Assembly: GCA_028277185.1 (NCBI GenBank)
Contig: JANQGQ010000018.1
Span: 310,001-374,000 of the forward strand
DNA length: 64,000 nucleotides
Direction: 5' to 3'
From: Woeseiaceae bacterium
GTDB lineage: Bacteria; Pseudomonadota; Gammaproteobacteria; Steroidobacterales; Woeseiaceae
How positions within the stretch are numbered: the first letter of the stretch is position 1; each line of letters starts with the position of its first letter. This document shows, in pieces, positions 19,055 through 29,913 of the stretch. The notes beneath the pieces were generated by a model, which ran no database searches, had not been told where the DNA came from, and was given only the letters and a program-made list of their open reading frames with translations. A program made the translations under genes and the position numbers.

Positions 19055-19209
19055 GCGAGGGGCAGATCGTGCAGCTGGCAGCGCAATCCGACGACGCCAT
19101 CTGGGCGGCAGCTGCCCCGCTCATGGACAACCTGATGGATGCGTCCACCAGGATCGATCGCGCGCGCCACATACTTCTGAACGCGAAGCCGCGAAGAGCG
19201 AATCCTTGA
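19051..19209 (+). CDS. Small 52-aa protein coupled at both ends
   Basis: Open reading frame of 52 codons starting GTG inside the stop of the DUF5996 gene (GTGA) and ending TGA inside the TTG start of chrA (TTGA). The predicted product is amphipathic and alpha-helical (QLAAQSDDAIWAAAAPLMDN then a short basic tail). I do not recognise it; it could be a genuine small protein, a translational relay, or the stump of a longer gene. The junctions are the main evidence. Confidence 0.45.
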   Translation: MSEGQIVQLAAQSDDAIWAAAAPLMDNLMDASTRIDRARHILLNAKPRRANP

Positions 19210-20396
19210 ACGCACGCAATCGCCCGCTGCGCGAAGTGTTCACCGCGTTCCTGCGGCTTGGCGTAACGTCCTTCGGCGGGCCCATCGCCCATATTGGCTA
19301 CTTCCGCACGGAGTTCGTCGAACGTCGCCGCTGGCTGAGCGACAGTCAGTTCGCCGAGCTGCTCGCACTGTGTCAGTTTCTTCCGGGCCCGGCCTCCAGC
19401 CAGTTGGGGTTCGGGATCGGCTTGACGCAGGCCGGACCGCTCGGCGCGCTGCTTGCGTTCGTTGCATTCACCCTCCCGTCCGCGCTGCTGCTCTTCGCGT
19501 TTGCGGCATGGTTGCCCGCCGCAGGAGGGCCGATCGCCGACGCTGCCCTGGAGGGGCTGAAGGTCGTCGCACTGGCTGTCGTCGCACATGGACTCGTCGG
19601 GATGATCCGCAGTCTGACGCCCGACTGGCAGCGCGCCGGCATCGCCGTTGTCGTTACGGCAAGCATGCTCGTCGTCCCTTCCGCCTGGTTTCAGCTTGCC
19701 GCTATCGCCGCGGGCGGCGCGATCGGTATCGTCCTGCTGCGGCGGACGCCCGTCATGGAAGCGGGGCGTATTGCGACAGGCTATGGCTATCGCACGGGGC
19801 TGTTGCTGCTCGCCCTGTTTGCGCTCCTCTTGGCGGGGCTCGCGATTCCGGGGCTCGGCGGACCGCCTGCCGTCGCGACGGCCGATGCGTTTTACCGCGC
19901 CGGGGCACTCGTGTTTGGCGGCGGCCACGTCGTGCTGCCGCTTCTGGAAGAGACGGTCGTTGCGCCGGGCTGGGTCAGCGCCGACGATTTTCTCGCGGGC
20001 TACGGCGCCGCTCAGGCCGTGCCGGGACCGATGTTTACTATTGCTACGTATCTGGGCGCGCTGCTGCCGGAATCGGCCGGCGGCGCGAGCGGCGCCGTCA
20101 TCGCTACGCTTGCGATCTTCCTGCCGGGCTTTCTTCTGCTTGCAGGTATCCTGCCGCTGTGGCAGCGGCTCGCCAGCCGGCCGACGGCGGCGCGGGCGGT
20201 AGCGGGCGTGAACGCCGCTGTCGTCGGCTTGCTCGCCGCCGCGCTGTATGACCCCGTATTCGTATCGATTGCACCGGACCCAAGCAACCTCGTGATTGCT
20301 TTAGTGGGCCTCCTGCTGCTGTGGCGCTGGCGGGTGTCCGCGCTGCTCGTCGTCCTGTGGTGCGTCGGTGCGCGGATCGCCGTCAGCCTGATCTGA
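19206..20396 (+). CDS. chrA: Chromate transporter (ChrA family)
   Basis: 396 aa from TTG 19206; codons further upstream in frame have no CHR homology. Two homologous halves are visible. The N-terminal half has FLRLGVTSFGGPIAHIG and CQFLPGPASSQLG; the C-terminal half has RAGALVFGGGHVVLPLL and AQAVPGPMFT, with about ten transmembrane segments in all. Family members expel chromate or related oxyanions across the inner membrane. Actual chromate resistance is not proven by sequence. The start overlaps the stop of the 52-aa ORF. Confidence 0.88.
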   Translation: MNARNRPLREVFTAFLRLGVTSFGGPIAHIGYFRTEFVERRRWLSDSQFAELLALCQFLPGPASSQLGFGIGLTQAGPLGALLAFVAFTLPSALLLFAFAAWLPAAGGPIADAALEGLKVVALAVVAHGLVGMIRSLTPDWQRAGIAVVVTASMLVVPSAWFQLAAIAAGGAIGIVLLRRTPVMEAGRIATGYGYRTGLLLLALFALLLAGLAIPGLGGPPAVATADAFYRAGALVFGGGHVVLPLLEETVVAPGWVSADDFLAGYGAAQAVPGPMFTIATYLGALLPESAGGASGAVIATLAIFLPGFLLLAGILPLWQRLASRPTAARAVAGVNAAVVGLLAAALYDPVFVSIAPDPSNLVIALVGLLLLWRWRVSALLVVLWCVGARIAVSLI

Positions 20397-20462
20397 ACCG
20401 GGCGACACCGCTGCCGCAAAGGCTCCCAGGGCCCTCCCCGGCATGAATCGCGCAGAGGTTTT

Positions 20463-21893
<1,431 letters not shown>

Positions 21894-21912
21894 TGATAAT
21901 TCACAGGTTGAT

Positions 21913-22263
21913 TCAGGAAGCCTTTTGCGCCGATCCGTCCAGATTGGCGTCAAGAAACTCGTTGAGCTGACCCTTCGACATGGCGCCAAGCTTCTGCGCC
22001 TGCACTTCCCCATTTTTGAACAGCATCAGGGTCGGAATGCTGCGGATGCCGAACTTCTGCGGCGTATTCGGATTCTCGTCGATGTTGAGTTTGACGATAG
22101 ACAGACGCCCGTCGTACTCCGCCGCCGCCTGTTCCAACAACGGCGCGATCATCTTGCAGGGGCCGCACCACTCTGCCCAGAAATCCAGCAGCACGGGTAC
22201 CTCGGCGTTGAGTACGTCCGTCTCAAAGCTCCCGTCATTGGTGTCTACGATCTTGTCGCTCAC
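21913..22263 (-). CDS. trxA: Thioredoxin 1
   Basis: 116 aa from GTG 22263, with GGAGG nine bases upstream; a longer in-frame start adds an unconserved MIHRRRLRP. The active site is WCGPCK, with [19 protein letters not shown] and the cis-proline in IPTLMLF. It is a cytoplasmic disulfide reductase and the electron source for the dsbD product at the left edge. The trxA-rho order and divergent rhlB match the classical gammaproteobacterial locus. Confidence 0.95.
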   Translation of the reverse strand: MSDKIVDTNDGSFETDVLNAEVPVLLDFWAEWCGPCKMIAPLLEQAAAEYDGRLSIVKLNIDENPNTPQKFGIRSIPTLMLFKNGEVQAQKLGAMSKGQLNEFLDANLDGSAQKAS

Positions 22264-22555
22264 CGGTCGTAACCTCCGTCTATGGATCAAGGATCAGAAA
22301 TGTCGCCTGGAACAAGCTGCTCGTTGAAGTCCCCCTGACAAACGAGCGCTTGGGATTTTTGGTGACGCTGCCCGTTTCTTCAGGCAAACTGTCGCAATTT
22401 CCGGGCCATCGCTGCAGGGCAGCGGTCGGCTGAGTCTGGAAGCGTAGATTGCGAAACCGGCAGGTGCGACGAGTGTCGCGTCGAATTAACGGTAATTTGA
22501 CCGTTTCGCGAGCCATTTTGCAAGCCTTATCCGCACTTTTTTAAGGGCCTTTTGC
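22264..22555. promoter_or_regulatory. Divergent intergenic region between trxA-rho and rhlB
   Basis: 292 bp with no coding frame I can support. Promoters for trxA-rho (leftward) and rhlB (rightward) must lie here, but no -35/-10 pair stands out. AAGGG 8-9 nt before the rhlB ATG is the likely ribosome site. Confidence 0.4.
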
Positions 22556-23851
22556 ATGACCCAAAGTCATCTGAGTGATCTCAGATTAGATTCACTTGCG
22601 CTCGACGACAGTCTGCACCGCGGTATCCGCGACGCCGGCTTCGAGTTCTGCACCCCGATCCAGGCCAGCACGCTGCCGATTGCGCTTGCCGGCCGGGACG
22701 TCGCCGGTCAGGCCCAGACCGGCACCGGCAAGACGGCCGCGTTCCTCATCGCCGCCTATCAGCGCATCCTGACCTCGGCGGCCGAAGCAGCGACCGACGA
22801 CGACGCGAACGAGACGGCGAAAAGAAAGCAGCCGCGGGTTTTCGCGCTTGCGCCGACGCGCGAACTCGCAGTCCAGATCGCGAAGGACGCCGAAGTGCTG
22901 GGCCGGCACACGGGCCTCGAAATCGGACTCGCTTTCGGCGGAACCGACTACGAGAAACAGCGGCGCACGCTCGAAGCGGGCGTCGATCTTCTGATCGGCA
23001 CGCCGGGCCGAATCATCGACTACTACAAACAGGGCGTGTTCCGGCTCGACAGGGTCCAGGTGGCGATCCTCGACGAGGCCGACCGCATGTTCGACCTCGG
23101 TTTCATCAAGGACATCCGCTACCTCTTGAGAAGGCTGCCAAAACCGGAGAAGCGCCTGAACCTGCTGTTTTCGGCAACGCTGTCGCATCGCGTCATGGAG
23201 CTTGCCTACGAGCACATGAACGAACCGGAGCTGATCCGGATAGAACCGGACAAGGTCACCGCGGACCGCGTGCGCCAGGCAATATTCTTTCCCTCCAACG
23301 AGGACAAGCTGCCGCTCCTGATCGGCTTGCTTCGGGAGATGGGCGAGGCGCGCATCATGGTGTTCGTCAACATGAAGCGGGAGGCCGAACGGGTCGAAGC
23401 GTATCTGAATGCCAACGGGATCAATGCCAGCGCTATCTCTGGCGACGTCCCGCAGAAGAAGCGGCTGCGCATGCTCATGGAGTTTCAGTCGGGCCAGCTG
23501 CCCGTGCTGATCGGCACCGACGTTGCATCGCGTGGCCTCCACATCCCTGACGTTCAGTACGTCATGAACTACGATCTGCCGCAGGACGCCGAGGACTACG
23601 TGCACCGTATCGGTCGCACGGCGCGCGCGGGTGCCGCAGGCGACGCGATCAGCTTCGGCTGCGAGAGCTATGCGATGTCCTTACCGGAAATCGAGGACTA
23701 TATCGGCCATAAGATCCCGGTCGCGAACTACACGACCGAACAACTGCCCGAGATTACGCGGCCCGAACGCAAAGCGCGCCGCCAGGGTCCCCCGCGGCGC
23801 AGACCGGGCGGCGACGGCGGGCGGCGGCGGCCGAAGCGCAGCGCGCGCTAG
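22556..23851 (+). CDS. rhlB: DEAD-box RNA helicase RhlB
   Basis: 431 aa. Helicase motifs appear in order: [10 protein letters not shown] (Q motif), AQTGTGKT (Walker A), [22 protein letters not shown] (DEAD), [16 protein letters not shown] and [10 protein letters not shown]. The C-terminus is a basic tail rich in Arg, Pro and Gly. RhlB unwinds RNA within the degradosome. Its position divergent to trxA-rho supports RhlB over other DEAD-box paralogues. Confidence 0.92.
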   Translation: MTQSHLSDLRLDSLALDDSLHRGIRDAGFEFCTPIQASTLPIALAGRDVAGQAQTGTGKTAAFLIAAYQRILTSAAEAATDDDANETAKRKQPRVFALAPTRELAVQIAKDAEVLGRHTGLEIGLAFGGTDYEKQRRTLEAGVDLLIGTPGRIIDYYKQGVFRLDRVQVAILDEADRMFDLGFIKDIRYLLRRLPKPEKRLNLLFSATLSHRVMELAYEHMNEPELIRIEPDKVTADRVRQAIFFPSNEDKLPLLIGLLREMGEARIMVFVNMKREAERVEAYLNANGINASAISGDVPQKKRLRMLMEFQSGQLPVLIGTDVASRGLHIPDVQYVMNYDLPQDAEDYVHRIGRTARAGAAGDAISFGCESYAMSLPEIEDYIGHKIPVANYTTEQLPEITRPERKARRQGPPRRRPGGDGGRRRPKRSAR

Positions 23852-23891
23852 GGAAATCCTGACGCCTGGCTTCCCACAGGGCTGGCACGGC

Positions 23892-24566
23892 TCAGGTGGG
23901 GATATCTCTGACACCCGACACCTGAACGAAATCGTCTCTTCCGTCCCGGGCCGCTGCGGTCGTATCGGGCTCGGTGATCGCTATGGTGCCGTATAATCCA
24001 TAGGTCCTTGCGCTATCGAGAACGGCATACGTATCGTCCACCATCACGGCACTGGAGGACTCGAAACCGTCGGCCTCGCAGAGCGCCCTCCAGAACGACT
24101 GCTGCTCTTTCGGGTGCCCGAAGTCGTGCGATGTGTAGACCGCATCGAAGTACTGCGTCACGCGGGTGACCTCGTCTTTGACAGCCAGCGTGTCAGGGTG
24201 CGAATTCGTTACCAGAATGACCCGGGTATCCCGATCGCGCATCACCGCGAGGAAGTCCTCGGCCCCGGGCAGGAAGCCGATGCGTGCGTTCTCGTCGCGG
24301 TGCAGGCCGAGCAGATCCATGTCCAGCTCGTCGCTCCAGTGGTCGAGGCAGTACCACTTGAGGTCACCCTGCACCCTGCCGTAACGACCGAACAGGTAAT
24401 CACGTGCCGCATCGACGTCGAGGCCATGCCTTGCCGCGTAGCGCTCGGGGACGAGCTGCCGCCACATGAAGTTGTCGAACGCAAGGTCGAGCAGCGTGCC
24501 ATCCATGTCGAGCATCAGCGTTTCGCAGCGCTGCATGATGAGTTCCAGCTTGCTCGGTGTCGTCAT
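23892..24566 (-). CDS. HAD-family 5'-nucleotidase, YrfG (GMP/IMP nucleotidase) type
   Basis: 224 aa. HAD motif I is D20-M-D22-G-T; motif II is VTNS; the motif III lysine is in HPKEQQ; motif IV is VMVDDT. The cap contains WCLDHW-like KWYCLDHWSDELD, as in the YrfG group, which hydrolyses GMP and IMP. It converges with rhlB and is divergent from cysQ. The substrate is inferred from family resemblance. Confidence 0.82.
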   Translation of the reverse strand: MTTPSKLELIMQRCETLMLDMDGTLLDLAFDNFMWRQLVPERYAARHGLDVDAARDYLFGRYGRVQGDLKWYCLDHWSDELDMDLLGLHRDENARIGFLPGAEDFLAVMRDRDTRVILVTNSHPDTLAVKDEVTRVTQYFDAVYTSHDFGHPKEQQSFWRALCEADGFESSSAVMVDDTYAVLDSARTYGLYGTIAITEPDTTAAARDGRDDFVQVSGVRDIPT

Positions 24567-24607
24567 TGTCGTGCCGCCAACAGGGCATGGGATATACTCG
24601 CGGCCCT

Positions 24608-25420
24608 ATGGATATCCGCAAGCTTGTCGACCCGGTTGTCGACCTCGCCGTCACCGCGGGCGATGCAATTCTGGAAGTCTACGCGACCGACTTCGAGGTG
24701 CAAAGCAAGGCCGACGACTCGCCGCTGACACAAGCGGACATGGCGTCTCACCATGCGCTTGTCAAGGGTCTGCGTGAGCTTGGCCCCGGGTTGCCCGTTA
24801 TCTCCGAGGAAGGAGGCTTGCCGCCGTTCGACGAGCGCAGTATCTGGCCGGAGTACTGGCTGATCGACCCGCTGGACGGCACCAAAGAATTCGTCAAGCG
24901 AAACGGCGAGTTCACGGTCAACGTCGCGCTGATCCGCGAACACCGGCCAGTACTGGGCGTCGTTCACGCGCCGGCACTCGGCGTCACTTACACGGGCTGC
25001 GAGGGAGCAGGAGCCACGCGCCGCGATCGCAACCGCGGGGGACGGGACGTCGAACCGATCCGGGTAAACGCCGAAGTCGGCGATCCGCCGCGCGTTATCG
25101 GCAGCCGATCTCACCGCAGCCCGGCTTTCGAGACCTTCCTCGGGCGCGTCGGAGAAGCCGAGCTGGTCTCGATGGGCAGCTCGCTCAAGTTCTGCGTCGT
25201 CGCTGAGGGTCGCGCCGACGTCTATCCACGGCTTGGCCCGACGTCGGAGTGGGATACGGGCGCCGCCCAGGCGGTCGTCGAGCAGGCCGGCGGCTCGGTC
25301 CTCCGGCTCGACGGTAAGCCGCTCTCGTACAACGAAAAAGCAGACATACTCAACCCGCATTTCGTGGTCTGTGGCAGCACGGCACGGGACTGGCTGGCGC
25401 TCATGCCCGACGCCGAGTAG
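24608..25420 (+). CDS. cysQ: 3'(2'),5'-bisphosphate nucleotidase
   Basis: 270 aa. It belongs to the inositol-monophosphatase-like, Li-sensitive phosphatases: ISEEGG supplies the first metal-binding acids, DPLDGTKEFVKRNGEFTVNVALI is the diagnostic metal site (read in parts), and SEWDTGAAQAVVEQAGG closes the active site. It hydrolyses adenosine 3',5'-bisphosphate from sulfate assimilation. The ATG at 24608 starts the conserved protein. Confidence 0.93.
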   Translation: MDIRKLVDPVVDLAVTAGDAILEVYATDFEVQSKADDSPLTQADMASHHALVKGLRELGPGLPVISEEGGLPPFDERSIWPEYWLIDPLDGTKEFVKRNGEFTVNVALIREHRPVLGVVHAPALGVTYTGCEGAGATRRDRNRGGRDVEPIRVNAEVGDPPRVIGSRSHRSPAFETFLGRVGEAELVSMGSSLKFCVVAEGRADVYPRLGPTSEWDTGAAQAVVEQAGGSVLRLDGKPLSYNEKADILNPHFVVCGSTARDWLALMPDAE

Positions 25421-25486
25421 CATGAAGGGCGGCAGCGCAGCGGGATACCTGCGTCGATTACCGGGGACCGCCGCTTCGATGAGGCT

Positions 25487-25702
25487 ATGAGCGACAAGGT
25501 CGATACAGAGGCGTTCAAGCAGCTCGAGCGTCTGCGCGAGCTGCGTGTCAGTCATCGCGACCTCGACTATCTGATCGACCGGCTGCAGCACGACCCGATG
25601 GTCGACCAGCTCAGGATCCGGCGCCTCAAGAAGCGCAAGCTGCTGATCAAGGACATGATCGCCGCGCTCGAATCCGAGCTGATCCCGGATCTCGACGCCT
25701 GA
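25487..25702 (+). CDS. YdcH/DUF465 family small protein
   Basis: 71 aa, helical hairpin. It carries the family features LREL, HRDLDYLID and RIRRLKKRKLLIKDMI. DUF465 proteins are small, widespread in proteobacteria and of unknown function. It stands alone between cysQ and the convergent trhO gene. Confidence 0.82.
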   Translation: MSDKVDTEAFKQLERLRELRVSHRDLDYLIDRLQHDPMVDQLRIRRLKKRKLLIKDMIAALESELIPDLDA

Positions 25703-25724
25703 AGCGGCAGCGCCGCCCGATACG

Positions 25725-26663
25725 CTACAGGTCCCGGTCTTCCGATGCCGCGTCGTCGAGGATCGCCCCGACGTGCGTCTCACCGCGCTCGCGAGCGATC
25801 CTCACCTGGCGCGCCCGCTCCTCGAGCCGCGCTTCGCGCGCGGCGTCGAGCCGATCGACACAGCGCGGGCAGGAGACGCCCTCGCGATAATCGGGCGATG
25901 CGAGATCCGCCGACGAGAGCGGCCGCCGGCACGCGTGACACTGCACGTAGCCGCCTTCGGCCAGATCGCGATCGACCGCGACGCGCGTGTCGAAGACGAA
26001 GCACTCGCCCTGCCAGCGATTGTCGGCGTCCCGCATCTCTTCGAGATAGCTCAGAATCCCACCGTCGAGGTGGTAGACGTTCTCAAATCCCAGCTCGAGC
26101 ATCAGCGCGGTTGCCTTCTCGCAGCGAATACCGCCGGTGCAGAACATCGCCAGCGGACGCTCCCGATCTTCCCCGGCAAGCGCCGCGGCAAACGCAGGGA
26201 ACTCGCGAAAACTGTCGGTTCCCGGATCGAGCGCGCCTGGGAAACTGCCGATCTCGACCTCGTAGCGGTTGCGCGTATCGACGACGACGACCTGCGGATC
26301 GTCGAGCAGAGCGTTCCATTCGGCGGCCGATACGTGCCGTCCCGTCTTTCGATGCGGCTCGATATCGGGTCTTCCGAGCGCGACGATTTCCTTCTTCACC
26401 TTGACCCGCATGCGCCGGAACGGGGCTTCTGCCGCATCGGTCCAGCGCGGCTCCAGTGCGGTATCGAGACCGAGTTCCGACCCGATGAACCGCAATACCC
26501 GCTCGATGTCCTGCCCGGCGCCCGCTACCGTACCGTTCAGTCCCTCGTGCGCGACGAGGATAGTGCCGAGCAGTCCGGCCTCGCGGCACTCGTTGAGCAG
26601 CTCCCGGGCAAAGGACTCCGGATCCCCGAGGTCGAGAAACCGGTAGAAAGCAGCGACTCTCAT
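25725..26663 (-). CDS. trhO: tRNA uridine(34) hydroxylase, rhodanese family (TrhO/YceA)
   Basis: 312 aa. The N-terminal domain (GLLGTILVAHEGLNGTVAG) and the rhodanese domain with the active-site C175-TGGIR-C181 match the TrhO family, which hydroxylates U34 of tRNA using oxygen. A C-terminal Cys cluster (CHACRRPL, CPRC) resembles a zinc ribbon. Its ATG overlaps the plsB stop by 4 bp, so it is translated from the plsB transcript. Confidence 0.92.
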   Translation of the reverse strand: MRVAAFYRFLDLGDPESFARELLNECREAGLLGTILVAHEGLNGTVAGAGQDIERVLRFIGSELGLDTALEPRWTDAAEAPFRRMRVKVKKEIVALGRPDIEPHRKTGRHVSAAEWNALLDDPQVVVVDTRNRYEVEIGSFPGALDPGTDSFREFPAFAAALAGEDRERPLAMFCTGGIRCEKATALMLELGFENVYHLDGGILSYLEEMRDADNRWQGECFVFDTRVAVDRDLAEGGYVQCHACRRPLSSADLASPDYREGVSCPRCVDRLDAAREARLEERARQVRIARERGETHVGAILDDAASEDRDL

Positions 26664-29158
26664 GCGGCCGCCGCGTCCTCACCCGCGTCTTCGTCGGTCT
26701 CGACGAAGGTCAGAGAGAGAATGCTGTGGCGGATCTCTTCGCCGAGAACGAGGCGTGCATCGGCCCCGATACTCTCGATACTGTCGTCGAACTCGAGAAG
26801 CCCGTCGGCGTTCTTCTGCACGACCTTCTGCAACTGTAGCTGCTTGATGAAATCGTGAAACAGAGACTTGTTGAAGAAATCGGGTGAGTGAAGCCCGTAG
26901 ATCATCGACAGTCGTTCGGCGCTCTGCTGACAGAGCTGCTCGAGCCGCGTCCGCGTCAACCGGCCGGAGCCGTTACGCACGAGGATCGCGACGACGAGGT
27001 AGAAGCGCTGCAGCATCGGCACCATCGCGTTTCCGAGCATCAGCAGCTGATAGGCGTTCGTCGAGCCGGCCGGAGGGCGGGTGAGCACTTTCCTTAGCCG
27101 ACCGCGGGACAGGAGGCCCTGCCCGACCAGCGCCTCGATCGCCTCCGTGGTCACGTCATCGATATCCCGGAACTTCCACTTGAGACACAGCTCTTTCTTC
27201 ATGAAGGGATAGATCAGCCGAATCAGCCGCTTGAGCTCGGCGCGCTCGAGTTCGCGTCCCTGAATGAAGCAGCAGGCCACCGACGCGGGCACCGCGAGGA
27301 GGTGGAGTATGTTGTTGCGAAAGTAGGTCATGCGGACGGCCGTGTCCTCGGACATGTGCCAGACGTCTCCGGTCGCGTGCGTGGTTCTCGATATGACGCC
27401 GAGCTCGCGCCCGTGCTCGACGATCTCGTCCGCCGTCATCGCGGGTACGGTTACCAGCTCCGAGTAACGGAAGCGCTTGAGCAAGTCGATGCTAAGCCGT
27501 AGCTGCCGCCTGAGTTCGTCGGCCCCGATCTTCTGCTTCGGCGTTGCGAGCAGAACATAGGCAAGCAGACTGATAGGCGTCACCGCCGCAGCGGAATTGA
27601 TCTCCTCCATGATCCGGGTTCCCAGGCTGTCGATCACGTCGCCCAGCCACTCCGGCCGCTCGTCGGCGTCGCGATCGGCGTCGCGCCATTCGGGATGGAG
27701 CTCGTCGAGCATCGGCTCCAGCTCGATCGGCCGGGCGAAGTTGACGTAAACCTTGCCGAAGTTTTCCCGCAAGGATCGGACCGAGCGGATCAGCCCGAAG
27801 ACCGATTCCTTCTGCTTCGCCGCCCCGCCGAGTTCGCTGATGAACGCATCGCCTTCGATCAGCCGCTCGTAGCCGAAATAGACGGGCACGAAGACGATCG
27901 GGCGCCGCGGGTCTTTGATGAAGGAATGCAAGGTCATGACGAGCATGCCGCCTTTCGGGGCGAGAAGACGGCCCGTACGACTCCGTCCGCCCTCGATGAA
28001 GTACTCCATCGAATGGCCGCGTTTGATGACGAGGTGCAGGTACGCGTCGAACACCGAAGCGTAAAGCCGGTTGCCTTTGAAGCTGCGCCTGAGAAAGAAC
28101 GCGCCACCGCGTCTCAGGATACTCCCGACAACGGGCATATTGAGATTGATTCCGGCGGCGACGTGCGGCACGTGCAGCCCTTCCTCGTACACGATGTAGC
28201 CGAGCAGCAGATAGTCGAAATGGCTCCGGTGACACGGGACGTAAACCACTTCCTTGCTTTTCGCTACTTCGTGGAGCTGATCCACATGGTTCAGCTCGAT
28301 GCCGTCGTAGATCTGGTTCCAGACCCACTTCAGCAGACGCTCGATCACCCGGATTGCGGGATACGAGATGTCCGCGGCGATCTCGAGCGCGTAGCGGCGT
28401 GCCTTCTTCTCGGCACGCTCACGGCCGTGGCGCGTCCCCGCTGCCTCCGCGTCGATCGCACGCTGGACCGCCGGGCTGCGCAGTACCTGGTTCACGAGCG
28501 TACGCTTGTGCGAGAGATCGGGGCCTACCGTTGCCGCCCGCCGCTGCCTGAAGTGCACTCTGAGAATGCGCGAGACCTTGCGAAAAGCGACCGGGCTCTC
28601 CAGGTCCTCGGTAGCCACGGTCCGGAGCGGCAAACCTTCGGAATAGCGGAGCAGCGTGTCACGGCCGAGAAGCAGCGTGGCGAAAAACTTACGGGTGCGG
28701 CCGACGACTTCCCAGTTCTCTGAGAACAGCAGCTTAAACAAGGATCGATCCTTATCGGGCGACCGTCCCCAGTAGATGGCCACCGGCACGAGCAGCAGTT
28801 CCGTGGGCGTAGACGCGGCGGCTTCGACGAGCCGCCGGAGGCGCGGCGAGCCCCGCGTGCTCGCGCGGCGAAACAGGAATCCGGCTTTGCGTCGCAGTAC
28901 TACGACGCGTCGCGGCTCGCGACGTCCGCCGTAGTCGAAAGCCTCGGTCGGCGACGGCATCCCCTTTTGCCGGCACACGCGCTCGAGCGCAAGCAGATCC
29001 GCAAGCCCGCCGGTCTCGAGCACATACACGAGCTCCGCGTCGGCGGGAGTCCGCAACCCGGTGGGGTTTTCCGGCTGCACTACCGGCCTCGCCCAGAGCC
29101 CGAAGACCCGGCAGGCAAGCCAGTACAAGGGACTGGCGAGAGATCCCGCAACGTTCAT
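26660..29158 (-). CDS. plsB: Glycerol-3-phosphate 1-O-acyltransferase
   Basis: 832 aa, close to the size of enterobacterial PlsB. The acyltransferase HX4D motif is H310-RSHF-D315 in VPCHRSHFDYLLLGY; EGGRSRTGR and PVYFGYERLIE are the later conserved blocks. It makes lysophosphatidic acid at the inner membrane, the first step of phospholipid synthesis. It follows the sheath/GTPase gene group after a 42-bp gap holding a possible weak terminator, and overlaps trhO by 4 bp. Confidence 0.95.
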   Translation of the reverse strand: MNVAGSLASPLYWLACRVFGLWARPVVQPENPTGLRTPADAELVYVLETGGLADLLALERVCRQKGMPSPTEAFDYGGRREPRRVVVLRRKAGFLFRRASTRGSPRLRRLVEAAASTPTELLLVPVAIYWGRSPDKDRSLFKLLFSENWEVVGRTRKFFATLLLGRDTLLRYSEGLPLRTVATEDLESPVAFRKVSRILRVHFRQRRAATVGPDLSHKRTLVNQVLRSPAVQRAIDAEAAGTRHGRERAEKKARRYALEIAADISYPAIRVIERLLKWVWNQIYDGIELNHVDQLHEVAKSKEVVYVPCHRSHFDYLLLGYIVYEEGLHVPHVAAGINLNMPVVGSILRRGGAFFLRRSFKGNRLYASVFDAYLHLVIKRGHSMEYFIEGGRSRTGRLLAPKGGMLVMTLHSFIKDPRRPIVFVPVYFGYERLIEGDAFISELGGAAKQKESVFGLIRSVRSLRENFGKVYVNFARPIELEPMLDELHPEWRDADRDADERPEWLGDVIDSLGTRIMEEINSAAAVTPISLLAYVLLATPKQKIGADELRRQLRLSIDLLKRFRYSELVTVPAMTADEIVEHGRELGVISRTTHATGDVWHMSEDTAVRMTYFRNNILHLLAVPASVACCFIQGRELERAELKRLIRLIYPFMKKELCLKWKFRDIDDVTTEAIEALVGQGLLSRGRLRKVLTRPPAGSTNAYQLLMLGNAMVPMLQRFYLVVAILVRNGSGRLTRTRLEQLCQQSAERLSMIYGLHSPDFFNKSLFHDFIKQLQLQKVVQKNADGLLEFDDSIESIGADARLVLGEEIRHSILSLTFVETDEDAGEDAAAA

Positions 29159-29175
29159 GGCAGCGCAGTCTACCG

Positions 29176-29198
29176 AAAACGCCGTGCCGGAAGCACGG
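29176..29198 (-). terminator. Possible weak terminator or attenuator before plsB
   Basis: On the minus strand CCGTGC/GCACGG arms (29182-29187 and 29193-29198) with a 5-nt loop are followed two bases later by only four T (29176-29179). It lies between the small lipoprotein stop and the plsB start, so it may partly separate the two groups. Confidence 0.4.
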
Positions 29199-29200
29199 TC

Positions 29201-29404
29201 TTACTCCCCGCCTGCTGCTTCCTCGAGCGCGGCATCCACGCGCTCCTTCTGCTCGAGCGCCAGATCTTCGACCGCTTCCGCTGCCTCGATCGATTCCACG
29301 TAGGCCTCGCCGATGACGCCGCCACGCGCTTCCTCCTCGTCGCTGGTCTCATTGCCGCACGCGGCAAGCAGTACGCCGAACGCGAGTAACCGGATTGCTT
29401 TCAT
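29201..29404 (-). CDS. Small lipoprotein, 67 aa
   Basis: A 15-residue signal ends in lipobox LLAAC (Cys16), followed by GNETSDEEE and an acidic helical tail. I do not recognise the family. The ATG overlaps the hydrolase stop by 4 bp (ATGA), so it belongs to the upstream gene chain. The Asn at +3 after the Cys gives no inner-membrane retention signal by the Asp+2 rule, so outer-membrane sorting is possible. Confidence 0.65.
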   Translation of the reverse strand: MKAIRLLAFGVLLAACGNETSDEEEARGGVIGEAYVESIEAAEAVEDLALEQKERVDAALEEAAGGE

Positions 29405-29913
29405 CGTTTTCCCCCTAGCCCGAGCTCATCGATGAAATCGCCGAACAGTTCGCCGATTTCCCTGATGTTCGCGGTTAGCCGGTGGTCGCCGTCGAGAATG
29501 TGCAGCGCCGCGCTGCACGATCTCGCGAAACGGATGCTGTTGTCGACCGGCACGACGTCGTCATGCCAGCCGTGGACGATCGAGATGGGCACGGCGGGCG
29601 GTTCCGGCGTCGTTGCGTCGAAGCCCTCGATGAAATACGCCGGGGCAAGCACGAACAATCCCAGCGGACCGAGGTCGGCGGCAGCAGCCGTTGCGACGTA
29701 GCCGCCCATACTCGAACCGACCAGAAGCAGCGTATCGTCGATCTGCCCGGCTTCCCGGAGGAGCTTCTGCACCCGCTCGCCGAGGTCCGCAATGCCCTGA
29801 TAGTCGATGCTCTCGACGCCGAGACCTTTGTCCTTCGCCACGGCGGCCAGCGCACGAATTTTCGTTCCCCACGGCCCGCTTTCCTGACCGTGCGAGAAAA
29901 CCACGGTCGTCAC
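29401..29913 (-). CDS. Small alpha/beta hydrolase (YqiA/RBBP9-like)
   Basis: 170 aa. It opens with VVFSHGQESGPWGTK; the nucleophile is the Ser of GSSMGG, the acid probably Asp in HGWHDDVVP and the histidine in DGDHRL near the end. Likely a cytoplasmic esterase with an unknown substrate. It overlaps its neighbours by 4 bp on both sides. Confidence 0.8.
   Translation of the reverse strand: MTTVVFSHGQESGPWGTKIRALAAVAKDKGLGVESIDYQGIADLGERVQKLLREAGQIDDTLLLVGSSMGGYVATAAAADLGPLGLFVLAPAYFIEGFDATTPEPPAVPISIVHGWHDDVVPVDNSIRFARSCSAALHILDGDHRLTANIREIGELFGDFIDELGLGGKR

Noticed and set aside
20397-20462. Terminator between convergent chrA and rho
   Set aside because: The 66-bp gap has no clean stem with a T run.
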